From an uncultured Verrucomicrobiota bacterium (lineage in GTDB: Bacteria > Verrucomicrobiota > Verrucomicrobiia > Opitutales > Opitutaceae): a stretch of 64,000 nt of DNA. The notes beneath the pieces were generated by a model. The model ran no database searches. It had not been told where the DNA came from and saw only the letters and a list, made by a program, of their open reading frames with translations. A program made the translations under genes and the position numbers. Shown here piece after piece: positions 47,910-56,691 of this stretch (position 1 is its first letter; every line of letters starts with the position of its first letter). The stretch spans positions 62,001 to 126,000 of the forward strand of contig CAIUGM010000040.1 of assembly GCA_903898675.1 (NCBI GenBank). Direction: 5' to 3'.

Positions 47910-48296
47910 TTTTCTTAACCGCTAATGGACGCTAATTGGCGCCAATGGAGGATTCCGGATTAGGCTACACCGCTTAAGGGAGAAGGGGTCAGGGAGAAGG
48001 CAGAAAGGAAAATGGAGGACGATAGCCAGGAATCTTCTGAATCAGAATTTTGCCCACGGTATACACGGAAAGCCGTTTCCTCCGAATTCTTCCTTCTCCT
48101 TTCTCCCTTCCCCCTTCTTCCCACCTCCCCCCTCCCGCTTGCCGCGCCGACCTGCCAACCATAAGCCCGGTGGAGGTTGAAGGCTTAGCGAAAGTTGGTC
48201 CCTACTCCCTTCTCCCTCCCCCCTTCTCCTCGCTCCCCCGAACAAAGCTCTTGAGCTAAAAGCGTTCCACCTTCCAACTAGGGCCCGATTCACACC
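47910..48296. repeat. Gene-less inverted-repeat element D
   Basis: It starts with TTAACCGCTAATGGACGC (about 47925-47942), then a GA-rich arm (47979-48020), CT-rich runs (48087-48135 and 48203-48235) and between them the GCTTGCCGCGCCGAC ... GAAGGCTTAGCG segment (48137-48190) shared with element C. No gene supported. The last 50 bp before 48297 may carry the promoter and ribosome site of the next gene. Confidence 0.7.
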
Positions 48297-49280
48297 ATGG
48301 CCACGCCTCGCGCATTCATCACCGGCATCACCGGACAGGACGGCTCCTACCTGACCGAGCTCCTGCTGGAAAAGGGCTACGAGGTGCATGGTCTGGTCCA
48401 CCGCCCGGATGCACTGCCCGCGAGCAATATCCGGCACCTCGTCGCCGACGCCACGCTGCTGAACAAGCGCCTGTTCCTGCACAACGGGGCCTTCGAGGAT
48501 GCCACGCACCTGCGCCGCATCATCAGCAAGGCCAAGCCCAACGAATTCTATCACCTCGCCGGCCAATCCAGCCCACGCCTCAGCCTCGAGCTGCCCGAAA
48601 GCACCGTCGACAGCATCGGCATGGCGACCCTGCGCCTGCTGGAGATCCTGCGCGACCTGCCCGAGCCGACCAAGTTTCTCTACGCCTCGAGCAGCGAAGT
48701 CTTCGGCTCCCCGCCGCATTCACCGCAGGACGAGTCGACGCCCCTCAATCCCACGACGCCCTATGGCGCCGCCAAGGCCTTTTCCGAGCACATGGCGCGC
48801 ATCTACCGCATCGCGTACCAACTCCCGACCTGCTCGGCCATCCTCTACAACCACGAATCCCCGCGTCGCAGCAGCGGGTTTGTAACCATCAAGATCGCCC
48901 GGGCCGCCGCCCGGATTAAAAAGGGCCTGCAGCAGCAGCTCGTGCTGGGGAGCCTGACCGGACGGCGCGACTGGGGCTGGGCGCCGGACTACGTGCGCGG
49001 CATGTGGCTGATGCTGCAGGAGAAAAACGTCGACGACTTCGTCCTCGCGACCGGCCAACTGCACAGCGTCGAGGAACTGGTGGACTTTGCCTTCCAAGGC
49101 GTGGGCCTCAACTGGCGCGATTACGTCAAGTTCGACCAGGCCCTGGTCAACAGCAACGAACCCGTGGCCCCTTGCGGCAATCCGGCCAAGGCCCGCGCGG
49201 TACTCGGCTGGGAAAACACCGTGCCGTTCAAGGACATGATCGCCCGGCTCGTGGAATCCGAACTGCAAAAGCTTTCATAG
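48297..49280 (+). CDS. Gmd-like NAD-dependent epimerase/dehydratase
   Basis: A 327-aa extended short-chain dehydrogenase of the GDP-mannose dehydratase group: Rossmann [10 protein letters not shown] (residues 8-17), a YASSSEVFG segment with the catalytic Glu, and TPYGAAKAF (the Tyr-xxx-Lys pair). It is a divergent paralogue of the next gene. It lacks the RRASTxN loop after the first strands (HRPDALPASN instead) that contributes to NADP binding and tetramer contacts in true Gmd. It may therefore be a different GDP-sugar enzyme, for example a reductase or epimerase acting on the Gmd product. That assignment is inference. Confidence 0.8.
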   Translation: MATPRAFITGITGQDGSYLTELLLEKGYEVHGLVHRPDALPASNIRHLVADATLLNKRLFLHNGAFEDATHLRRIISKAKPNEFYHLAGQSSPRLSLELPESTVDSIGMATLRLLEILRDLPEPTKFLYASSSEVFGSPPHSPQDESTPLNPTTPYGAAKAFSEHMARIYRIAYQLPTCSAILYNHESPRRSSGFVTIKIARAAARIKKGLQQQLVLGSLTGRRDWGWAPDYVRGMWLMLQEKNVDDFVLATGQLHSVEELVDFAFQGVGLNWRDYVKFDQALVNSNEPVAPCGNPAKARAVLGWENTVPFKDMIARLVESELQKLS

Positions 49281-49371
49281 AACCTTCCGTGGGCATTCAG
49301 AGTTCGTTCCCACTCCCACGCCTTTCGTAAGTTTGCGGCAACCTTCACCACGACTTTCCAGTCTATAGCAC

Positions 49372-50361
49372 ATGAAAAAAGCCTTCATCACCGGCATCAC
49401 CGGCCAGGACGGATCCTATCTCACCGAACTGCTCCTCGAAAAGGGCTATGAAGTTCACGGCTTGGTCCGCCGCGCGAGCACGATGAACCGGGGCCGCATC
49501 GACCATCTAGCGGCCTACGAACACGGCCCGAACCAACGCCTCTTCCTCCATTACGGCGATCTCGCCGACAGTGTTTCGCTGGTGAAGCTCCTCTACTCGC
49601 TGCAGCCGGATGAAATCTACAATCTCGCGGCCCAGAGCCATGTGCGGGTTAGCTTCGATATTCCCGAGTACACCGCCGACATCACCGGCGTCGGCGCCGC
49701 CCGCATCCTCGAGGCGATCATCGAGTCCGGCATTGGCAAGAAGGTCCGCTATTACCAGGCCTCCTCCTCCGAGATGTTCGGCAAGGTCCAGGAAGTGCCG
49801 CAGCGCGAGACCACGTCGCTCTATCCCCGCTCCCCCTACGGCTGCGCCAAGGTCTTCGCCCACTGGCTGACGATCAACTACCGCGAGTCCTACAATCTTT
49901 TCGCCTGCAGCGGCATTCTCTTCAACCACGAGTCACCCCGCCGCGGCGAGAGCTTCGTCACTCGGAAGATTTCCCTCGCGGCTGCCCGGATCAAGCTGGG
50001 CCTGCAAAAGGAGTTGGTGCTCGGCAACCTCGATTCGAAACGCGACTGGGGTTATGCCAAGGAATACGTCGAGGGCATGTGGCTGATGCTGCAGCAGGAA
50101 AAGCCCGACGACTATGTCCTCGCCACGAACGAGACGCACACGATTGGCGCCTTTCTCGACGCCGCCTTTGGCCGGCTCAACCTGGACTGGCACCAGTACG
50201 TGAAGTTCGACAACCGTTTCCTGCGCCCCGCCGAGGTCGACCTGTTGATCGGCGACTACGCGAAAGCCAAGCAGCACCTCGGCTGGGAGCCCAAGACCCG
50301 GATGAAGGCCCTCGCCGAGCTGATGGTGGACGCGGACCTCGCTGCGCTGAGCAACAAGTAG
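49372..50361 (+). CDS. gmd: GDP-mannose 4,6-dehydratase
   Basis: A 329-aa enzyme with all Gmd hallmarks: [19 protein letters not shown] (N-terminal Rossmann), [14 protein letters not shown] loop, [21 protein letters not shown] (catalytic Ser/Glu) and [12 protein letters not shown] (Tyr-Lys), plus [17 protein letters not shown] and the substrate-binding [10 protein letters not shown]. It converts GDP-mannose to GDP-4-keto-6-deoxymannose, the precursor of GDP-fucose, rhamnose and related deoxysugars for surface glycans. No fcl gene is in the window; the neighbouring paralogue is the obvious candidate for the next step. Confidence 0.92.
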   Translation: MKKAFITGITGQDGSYLTELLLEKGYEVHGLVRRASTMNRGRIDHLAAYEHGPNQRLFLHYGDLADSVSLVKLLYSLQPDEIYNLAAQSHVRVSFDIPEYTADITGVGAARILEAIIESGIGKKVRYYQASSSEMFGKVQEVPQRETTSLYPRSPYGCAKVFAHWLTINYRESYNLFACSGILFNHESPRRGESFVTRKISLAAARIKLGLQKELVLGNLDSKRDWGYAKEYVEGMWLMLQQEKPDDYVLATNETHTIGAFLDAAFGRLNLDWHQYVKFDNRFLRPAEVDLLIGDYAKAKQHLGWEPKTRMKALAELMVDADLAALSNK

Positions 50362-50538
50362 CGACAGGCCTCCGCGCCTGCGCCATTGTTCGTATGAATC
50401 CCAGCCGGATTTAACCGCTAATCTGCGCTGATCATCGTTGATTTTCGGAGGTTGCGCTTTTGGAGACGGGACTACCAGTCCCGTGCTGTGCTGAGACATT
50501 ATCGGTAGGGGCGGTTGCCCCAATAGCCCTGCTCAGGC
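50362..50538. repeat. Repeat-rich gap between convergent genes
   Basis: Contains TTAACCGCTAATCTGCGC (about 50411-50428, compare 47925), an 8-bp perfect hairpin ACGGGACT-ACC-AGTCCCGT (50466-50484) that could end either transcript, and AGGGGCGGTTGCCCCAA (about 50511-50527), related to 45722-45738. No gene. Confidence 0.6.
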
Positions 50539-53500
50539 CTACGGCGCGATGCGCCAGTCGGTGGAGATGATTCCGATCGACTGCCAGCTCGCGAAGGCTG
50601 TCCCGTTCATCAACCAGAAGCCCCGGTCGCCGCTCGTTGTGTTCTCCCACAGGATGTCGGTTTTCCCGTCGCCGTTGTAGTCGCCCACCGCTGCGATCCG
50701 CCAGTTGGTTGATACGACACCAACATCCACCCAGCTCGAGAAATTGGTGCCGTTCATCAGCCAGAATCCCCGGTCGCCCGTCGTGGTGTTTTCCCAGACA
50801 ACGTCTGCCTTTCCATCCCCGTTGAAGTCACCCACGGCTGCAATCCGCCAGTCGGTCGTGACCGCCCCGATGTCGACCCAACTCGCAAATGCCGTTCCGT
50901 TCATCAACCAAAAGCCCCGATCACCGGTGCTGGTGTTTTCCCACAGGATATCGGCCTTACCGTCGCCATTGAAATCCGCCGCGCCGGCGATCCGCCAGAC
51001 AGTTGAGACATAGCCCAGGTCCACCCAGCTGGCGAACGTTGTCCCGTTCATCAGCCAGAATCCCCGGTCACCGGTGGTGGTGTTCTCCCACAGGAGATCA
51101 GGCTGCCCGTCACCGTTGAAGTCGGCCGTCGCGGCGATTCGCCAGTCTGTCGTCACCGCGCCGATATCCACCCAACCGGCGTACGCCGTTCCGTTCATCA
51201 GCCAGAAGCCCCGGTCGCCGCTTGTCGTGTTTTGCCAGACGATGTCCGATTGATTGTCGTTGTTGAAGTCATCGGCGGGGATCGCAGTAACCGTGAGCAC
51301 AGCGCCGCTGCTGGTGGTGTGGCCGACGGAATTGGTGACCACCACGGTGTAGGTACCGGCATCAGTGAGTGTCACATGCGCGATGGAATACGTCGCGCCG
51401 GTCGCGCCGGCGATCGTCACGCCGTTTTTCTTCCATTGGTAGGTGAATGGACTCGTGCCTGAGGTGGTGGCGGTGAAGGACACTGCCTGCCCGGTCTCGA
51501 TGGTGGTCGTCTGGGGCTGAGTCGTGAACGTCGGAGCAGCGGGTGTGACCGTCAGCGTGCCGACATTGCTGCGCGTGCTCCCGTAGGCGTTGGTGACGTA
51601 CACCGAGTAGGCGCCGACGTCGGAGGCCTGGACGTTCGTCAGGGTCAGCGTAGGCCCGGTGCCGCCGGGCACCGGCGTGCTGTAGAGCGACCACAGGTAG
51701 GTGAGCGGCCCGGTGCCGCTGACGACGACCGTGAACGACGCCCCCTGCCCCGCCGTGGCCGTGGCTGGCACCGGCTGTGTGGTGACCACCGGCACGAGCC
51801 CGACCGTGAGTGAGGCGGCGTTGCTTGTGACCGTGCCCGCGGTGTTGGTCACGAGACAACGGAACTGATTCCCGGTCATGCTAATGTTCGACACGACCCG
51901 GAAGGCGGCGGTAGTGCAGCCGCTGTATGGCGCGCCGTTACTCAGGTTGCTCCAGTTCGAACCGCCATCGGTCGAGAGCTGCCACTGGTAATGGTAATAA
52001 CCGAAAGTCGCGGGGACCCCGACCGGCACCACGGAGAACGGCACCGAGTTGCCGGAAGCGGCCGTCGCATTGGCTGGCTGGGTGGTCAGCGTCGGCAATG
52101 TTTCGTTCACAACCAGGCCGGCCGCATTGCTGGTCGCCGTGCCGGTGCTGTTGCTGGCCATGCACAAAAACTCGTCACCATCCTGATCGGTGCCCGAGGC
52201 GATCGTCAGGGTCGCAGTGGTTGATCCACTGTAGGCCCCGCCATCCGTCAGGCTGTTCCAAGTGCTCGTGCGCGCCGCTTTCCGGTACCACTGGTAAGTG
52301 AACGACGCCGGGCCGCCCGATGCCGCGACACTGAAACTGACCGGATTGCCCGCGATCACGGTCTGCGGGACCGGCTGGCTGCTGATTACTGTGGAGGTGA
52401 TCGGCCGATGAACCTCGACCGTGAAATGTCCGAACACCTTCTTGCCTCCGGCATCAACGGCCTTCAATGCGAAGAAGTGAACACCGTCGGGCAGTCCGGC
52501 GACCTGCACCGTGCTGCCCGAGACCGTGCAGCTATTAGACGCCGGCACCACCGAGACGATCGGCGCGGGGCCGTCGGGATCCGCCGCCGTGAAATTCACG
52601 ACCGCAGTGCCGTCGGTGGACGTAACATAGGTGTCGGTGACGGTCAGCGTCGGCGTAGTATTGCCATCGAGATCCACCAGCAGGCCGTCCACGCTCGCCC
52701 GGTACTTGGTATCGACCAGAAACGGCGTCTGCGAGCGATAGGCAACGGTGTCGATAACCTCGCCGTTGCAGAACGCGTCGGCGGACTTCTCGACATTGGC
52801 GTAGACGGTGTTCACCTCGGCCAGATCGGGGGCGATGTAGACGAACCCGATCTTGAAGTGTTTTTGTGAAGTCGTGTAGTCCGGTGAACGTGGACCATGC
52901 GCAACCACTATGCCGGCCTGATCGAACGTGTCGTAGGTAGAATAGCCGGCGCTCAGGTCGGGGTTGAAGACCACGTTGTTGAGCACGTAGGCGGTCGGCC
53001 AGGTCTCGCGCACCCCGAGCAGATAAAGGGACTGCTCGGAGAAGACCTCGAAATCATTCACGCGCGTGTTGTCGACCTTGCGGTAACGAAAGCCGTTGAC
53101 GGGATCGCCGTAGAGCTTGTCGACCGTAACGCCGCCATCCGGTGAATAGGATGCGCCCATCTGGCAATCGACCGTGGAGTTGTACAGCCAGTGACCGTCG
53201 CTGAGCGTCGGAGGGGTCAGGGTGTAGAAAGCCCGGGCGCCCCAGGCGTGGCCGAGTTCGTGATCATAGACCGCGAGGACCGGCGCCGTGACGTTGCCGC
53301 CCGGCAGGTTGTAGCGGCAGAAGTCGACGGTCGCAAAGGTGAAGGGCGTCCCCGTATTCCAGGACTCATTGATGCCATTCGCCTTGAACGTCCGGTCGAT
53401 GTAGTTCGGCACATGCGAGTCGCCGGTGTTCGCGATGTAGCAAATCGAGAAATAGTTTCCCGGGCAGTTGGCCAACAGGGTGTCAAAATAGCCGCTCAGC

Positions 53501-53742
53501 CGGGGGAACGTTGGCGCGTTGCCGTAGATATCATTGTACGCGGTCGCCGGCGAAGCCCATGTCACCGTGGGATCGATGATAAAGAGACAATGCTCGGTCT
53601 GATATACAGTCGAACTGATCTGATGCAGCACCGGCGCGGCCTGAATGGCCGGCAGGAGGGCGCACCCAAAAACCAGCCACGGAACGGACCGGAGCAGAAA
53701 AGCCGTGGAAAGGCGAAGCGAGGAAAGCGGGTAACTGATCAC
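50539..53742 (-). CDS. Large secreted HELGH / Ig-like / FG-GAP repeat protein
   Basis: A 1067-aa secreted protein. Signal peptide about 1-36 (cleavage near AIQA/AP). The N-terminal domain (about 37-365) has a zincin-type motif HELGHAWG (His161, Glu162, His165), so it may be a metalloprotease, although the third ligand is not obvious. A domain rich in Asp/Gly follows, then four Ig-like domains (about 455-820), and five near-identical 49-residue FG-GAP/VCBS-like units (about 825-1067) each with RGFWLMNGT and a DFNGDGK calcium loop. It probably acts at the cell surface or outside, binding polymers or partners. No sorting signal is recognised at its end. Convergent with gmd. Confidence 0.8.
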   Translation of the reverse strand: MISYPLSSLRLSTAFLLRSVPWLVFGCALLPAIQAAPVLHQISSTVYQTEHCLFIIDPTVTWASPATAYNDIYGNAPTFPRLSGYFDTLLANCPGNYFSICYIANTGDSHVPNYIDRTFKANGINESWNTGTPFTFATVDFCRYNLPGGNVTAPVLAVYDHELGHAWGARAFYTLTPPTLSDGHWLYNSTVDCQMGASYSPDGGVTVDKLYGDPVNGFRYRKVDNTRVNDFEVFSEQSLYLLGVRETWPTAYVLNNVVFNPDLSAGYSTYDTFDQAGIVVAHGPRSPDYTTSQKHFKIGFVYIAPDLAEVNTVYANVEKSADAFCNGEVIDTVAYRSQTPFLVDTKYRASVDGLLVDLDGNTTPTLTVTDTYVTSTDGTAVVNFTAADPDGPAPIVSVVPASNSCTVSGSTVQVAGLPDGVHFFALKAVDAGGKKVFGHFTVEVHRPITSTVISSQPVPQTVIAGNPVSFSVAASGGPASFTYQWYRKAARTSTWNSLTDGGAYSGSTTATLTIASGTDQDGDEFLCMASNSTGTATSNAAGLVVNETLPTLTTQPANATAASGNSVPFSVVPVGVPATFGYYHYQWQLSTDGGSNWSNLSNGAPYSGCTTAAFRVVSNISMTGNQFRCLVTNTAGTVTSNAASLTVGLVPVVTTQPVPATATAGQGASFTVVVSGTGPLTYLWSLYSTPVPGGTGPTLTLTNVQASDVGAYSVYVTNAYGSTRSNVGTLTVTPAAPTFTTQPQTTTIETGQAVSFTATTSGTSPFTYQWKKNGVTIAGATGATYSIAHVTLTDAGTYTVVVTNSVGHTTSSGAVLTVTAIPADDFNNDNQSDIVWQNTTSGDRGFWLMNGTAYAGWVDIGAVTTDWRIAATADFNGDGQPDLLWENTTTGDRGFWLMNGTTFASWVDLGYVSTVWRIAGAADFNGDGKADILWENTSTGDRGFWLMNGTAFASWVDIGAVTTDWRIAAVGDFNGDGKADVVWENTTTGDRGFWLMNGTNFSSWVDVGVVSTNWRIAAVGDYNGDGKTDILWENTTSGDRGFWLMNGTAFASWQSIGIISTDWRIAP
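50541..51276. repeat. Five tandem 147-bp coding repeats
   Basis: The segment encoding RGFWLMNGT recurs every 147 bp (for example ccgttcat at 50603 and 50750), five times. Each unit encodes 49 residues with a DFNGDGK-type calcium loop. Nucleotide similarity between units is high, so copy number could change by recombination. Confidence 0.85.
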
Positions 53743-53904
53743 AAAGGGTATGCTCGGACAAAGCGCGGCCTACTAAAGCCAACCCCGGGAGTTTACCGCA
53801 AATTGGAAACGATAACACCCAAGGATATAACCCTGTATTCTACTGCTACTGTAATCAGGGCCATTTGGCCCTTGTCGTTGGGGCCAGCACCGATGCGGCG
53901 GCGG
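53743..53904. other. Intergenic gap, AT-richer
   Basis: 162 bp with no gene. It holds the promoter region of the giant secreted protein and a small hairpin (AGGGCC-ATTT-GGCCCT near 53857-53872) that may end the acyltransferase transcript. Clearly less GC-rich than the neighbours. Confidence 0.35.
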
Positions 53905-55023
53905 CTAAGGTGTGATCCCGACCGGAAAATATCGCTTCAGCCCCAAAATCGGCCGCTCGATGAAGCGCCAGGACAGGACCGCAGTCAGGACACTGAGACC
54001 CACGCTGAGGCCGCCGTACTGCCATTGTGAGGTCAGATGGATATACTGGCGGCTGACCAGCCAGAGCAGGATATACCGCATGAAGAAGTGGTAGACATAG
54101 AGGCCATAGCTGATCCGCCCGATGCGCACCATGAGCGGGTGGCCGAGAAATCGCCCCACCGGGCCCTGCGTCCCGCCAACGGCAAAGGCGATCAACCCGG
54201 TGAAGGCCGCCGCCGCCACCGCAAAGTACACAACCCCGAACCAGAGATACCCCTGGTAGTTGGCGTCAAGGTTCAGGACCAACCGCACCGTCGTGAGAAG
54301 CACCCAAAGTATCCCAAAGAACCGGCCGGCCGTGACGAAGCGGTCCATGCCCCCGGCCCGGCGGCCGGATTCATGCCAGGTGAGGGCGAGCCACGCGCCC
54401 AGCCCGAGTGAATCCAGGCAGCCCCACAGGCTGGCGAAGACGAGCTTGTAGGGCGCACCGACCACCGCGAGCGTGAGCTTGTAGGTGAGCGAGAGGAAAA
54501 CCAGGAGCAGGATGACGGAGCGCAACCGCGGCCGGGGCACGAACACGACCATCACCGGCCAGAACAGGTAGAACTGCTCCTCCACGCTGAGCGACCAGAA
54601 GTGCGAGACCGCGCCGAGGTTGTTGGTCGGCGGCAAACCGGGCACGTTGAGCGTATAGGTGGCCAGGCGCAGGAGATGACTGGTGACCGGCTCATAGGCG
54701 ACGAGCACGGCTATCGCGATGGTCAGGTAATAGATGGGAAATATCCGCAGGGCCCGGCGGATATAAAAGGACCGGATCGCCCCGAATCCGTCACGTTCAC
54801 CCGCCCGCTCGATCCGCAGCAATATACCCGTGATCAGAAACCCGCTCAGGCAGAAGAAGAGCACCACGCCCATGTCACCCCAGCCGACGATCTGCTGCAG
54901 TCGGGCCAGGGGAATCAAGTGCCCGATGAAGACCGCCGTGACGGCCAGGGCCCTCAGGCCGTCGAGCTGCGGGTAATAGCTTTCCCCGGGGGTGGCCGGG
55001 GCGGGCGCGATGGTTTCTGGCAT
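53905..55023 (-). CDS. Membrane acyltransferase (OafA/acyltransferase-3 family)
   Basis: A 372-aa polytopic acyltransferase with about ten membrane helices. The opening YYPQLDGLRALAVTAVFIGHL contains the catalytic-type His of the acyltransferase-3 family. FFCLSGFLITGILL and FYIRRALRIFPIYYL follow, as does the SHFWSLSVEEQFYLFWP segment. Such enzymes O-acetylate or otherwise acylate surface polysaccharides. ATG 55023 is preferred; the 14-residue extension begins at a TTG. Divergent from the Wzt-like gene, with 231 bp between them. Confidence 0.87.
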   Translation of the reverse strand: MPETIAPAPATPGESYYPQLDGLRALAVTAVFIGHLIPLARLQQIVGWGDMGVVLFFCLSGFLITGILLRIERAGERDGFGAIRSFYIRRALRIFPIYYLTIAIAVLVAYEPVTSHLLRLATYTLNVPGLPPTNNLGAVSHFWSLSVEEQFYLFWPVMVVFVPRPRLRSVILLLVFLSLTYKLTLAVVGAPYKLVFASLWGCLDSLGLGAWLALTWHESGRRAGGMDRFVTAGRFFGILWVLLTTVRLVLNLDANYQGYLWFGVVYFAVAAAAFTGLIAFAVGGTQGPVGRFLGHPLMVRIGRISYGLYVYHFFMRYILLWLVSRQYIHLTSQWQYGGLSVGLSVLTAVLSWRFIERPILGLKRYFPVGITP

Positions 55024-55254
55024 CAGTTCGGGTGGATCCCGCACCGTCAGGATAACGGGCGGCAAGTGGCGGCGAGCGTGGCAATACCGGGGCGCGAGAG
55101 AAGGAAATAAACCCCGGTTTGGCCACGGGGAAAGGCCTTTACTATCCCCATGGGTCCGCGTTTATAAATCGGCCTTACCAGTGATGTTGCGCCACCCTTT
55201 CCGATCTTCCGACCCACGCTTGCCGAGCACCTTTTGCCCGCAGCCTGATCCGGC
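55024..55254. other. Divergent promoter region of the glycan locus
   Basis: 231 bp between the acyltransferase and Wzt-like genes, with an AT-richer stretch at 55125-55190. It presumably holds both promoters. The CTTGCCGAGCACC at about 55219 also occurs at about 2336; I see nothing else definable. Confidence 0.35.
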
Positions 55255-56688
55255 ATGAGCGAAGACTCCGTTATTTCAGTCCAGGCGGTCAGCAAGGCCT
55301 ACCGCATCTGGGACAGCCCGTCCTCCCGGCTCACCGCGCCGTCCCTGGCCACGATGGGCCAGCTGTTCCCCGGGGAATCCGGTGCACGGCGCTGGCTGGA
55401 AGCGAAGGCCCAGCAGAGTTACCGGGATTTCTGGGCCCTCCGCGACGTCTCCTTTGAGGTCCGCCGGGGCGAAAGCGTCGGCATCATCGGCCGGAACGGC
55501 TCGGGCAAATCCACCCTGCTCCAGATCATCGCCGGCACCCTGCAACCCACGAGTGGAGCCGTGAAAGTACAAGGAAGAGTGGCCGCGCTGCTGGAGCTCG
55601 GCAGCGGTTTCAACCAGGAGTTCACCGGCCGGGAAAACGTCTACCTTAACGGCGCCGTGCTGGGCCTGTCGCGCGCGGAGATCGACCAGCGGTTCGACCA
55701 GATCGCGGCGTTTGCCGACATCGGTGATTTCATCGACCAGCCGGTCAAGACCTACTCGAGCGGCATGTTTGTGCGGCTGGCCTTTGCCGTGCAGACCGCG
55801 GTCGAGCCCCAGGTGTTGATCGTCGACGAGGCCCTGTCGGTCGGCGATGTCTTCTTCCAGCAGCGCTGCTACGAGCGGATGCGCCAGCTGACCGACACCG
55901 GCGTCTGCGTCGTGCTGGCAACCCACGACATGGGCTCGGTCCAGCGCTTCTGCCAGAACACGCTCGTTTTCCGGCGCGGCGCGGTCGCGTTCCAGGGTCC
56001 GTCCGCCCAGGCCACCAAGCTCTACTTCCAAATCGAACAGCAGGAGAAGGTCGCCAGTTTCGCCGCGAAACCGGCCAAGCCGGCCGCCCCGAGCCCGCTG
56101 CCCGCGACTGCGACGACACCCATCATCTCGTGGCCGGCCCAGGAAACGATGCTGCCGCTGCAGGACATCCCGGTGATCGGCAACGGCTGGGCCCGGTGCA
56201 CGGCCGTGGCGGCCTGCAACACCGCCGGCGAAGTCACCGGCCACTTCGCCCAGGGCGAGACCCTCGTGGTCTTCTATGAGTTTGAAATCCTCCAGGACAT
56301 GGAATTCTGCCTCGGCAGCATCACGCTGCGGGACAAGACCACGCAGGCGGTGCATTCCAAGATCACCCTGCAGGACGGCATCCGCGAGCCGGCCCGCGTG
56401 GCCCGCGGCTCCCGGCTCAGGTTCCGGCAGGACACGGTGCTCAACCTGGCCTGCGCGGACTACACCCTGGACGTCTCGCTGGACATGATCGCCGCCGATC
56501 TGCTCGACGAGCCCGGCATCAGCTACGAGGCCTTCATGGCGGCGCAGCTGCGCATCTGCGAACTCCACGCGGTCACCCGGGTTGCCGTGCGCATCCGCGA
56601 GGAGACGAGCCCGTTTCAACTGCTCCATTTTGGCGTGGCCGGGCTGCCCAGCCGTTCCATGATCGAGGTCATCCCACCCGCAATTTGA
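55255..56688 (+). CDS. Glycan export ATP-binding protein (Wzt/TagH-like)
   Basis: A 477-aa ABC ATPase with an N-terminal extension typical of polysaccharide exporters, Walker A GRNGSGKST (about 79-87), ELGSGFNQEFTGRENVYLNG (after the Q-loop), signature YSSGMFVRLAFAV, Walker B VLIVDEALSVGD and H-loop ATHD. The C-terminal 190 residues form a Wzt-type carbohydrate-binding jelly-roll domain (VVFYEFEILQDMEFCLGS...), which recognises the finished, often methylated or otherwise capped, glycan end. Methyltransferases downstream fit a capping role. Its likely permease is at 46204. Confidence 0.9.
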   Translation: MSEDSVISVQAVSKAYRIWDSPSSRLTAPSLATMGQLFPGESGARRWLEAKAQQSYRDFWALRDVSFEVRRGESVGIIGRNGSGKSTLLQIIAGTLQPTSGAVKVQGRVAALLELGSGFNQEFTGRENVYLNGAVLGLSRAEIDQRFDQIAAFADIGDFIDQPVKTYSSGMFVRLAFAVQTAVEPQVLIVDEALSVGDVFFQQRCYERMRQLTDTGVCVVLATHDMGSVQRFCQNTLVFRRGAVAFQGPSAQATKLYFQIEQQEKVASFAAKPAKPAAPSPLPATATTPIISWPAQETMLPLQDIPVIGNGWARCTAVAACNTAGEVTGHFAQGETLVVFYEFEILQDMEFCLGSITLRDKTTQAVHSKITLQDGIREPARVARGSRLRFRQDTVLNLACADYTLDVSLDMIAADLLDEPGISYEAFMAAQLRICELHAVTRVAVRIREETSPFQLLHFGVAGLPSRSMIEVIPPAI

Positions 56689-56691
56689 TTC

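Noticed and set aside
42831-48240. Possible CRISPR array in the CT/GA-rich repeats
   Set aside because: Units are short, degenerate and arranged as inverted arms, not as regular direct repeats with equal unique spacers; no cas genes.
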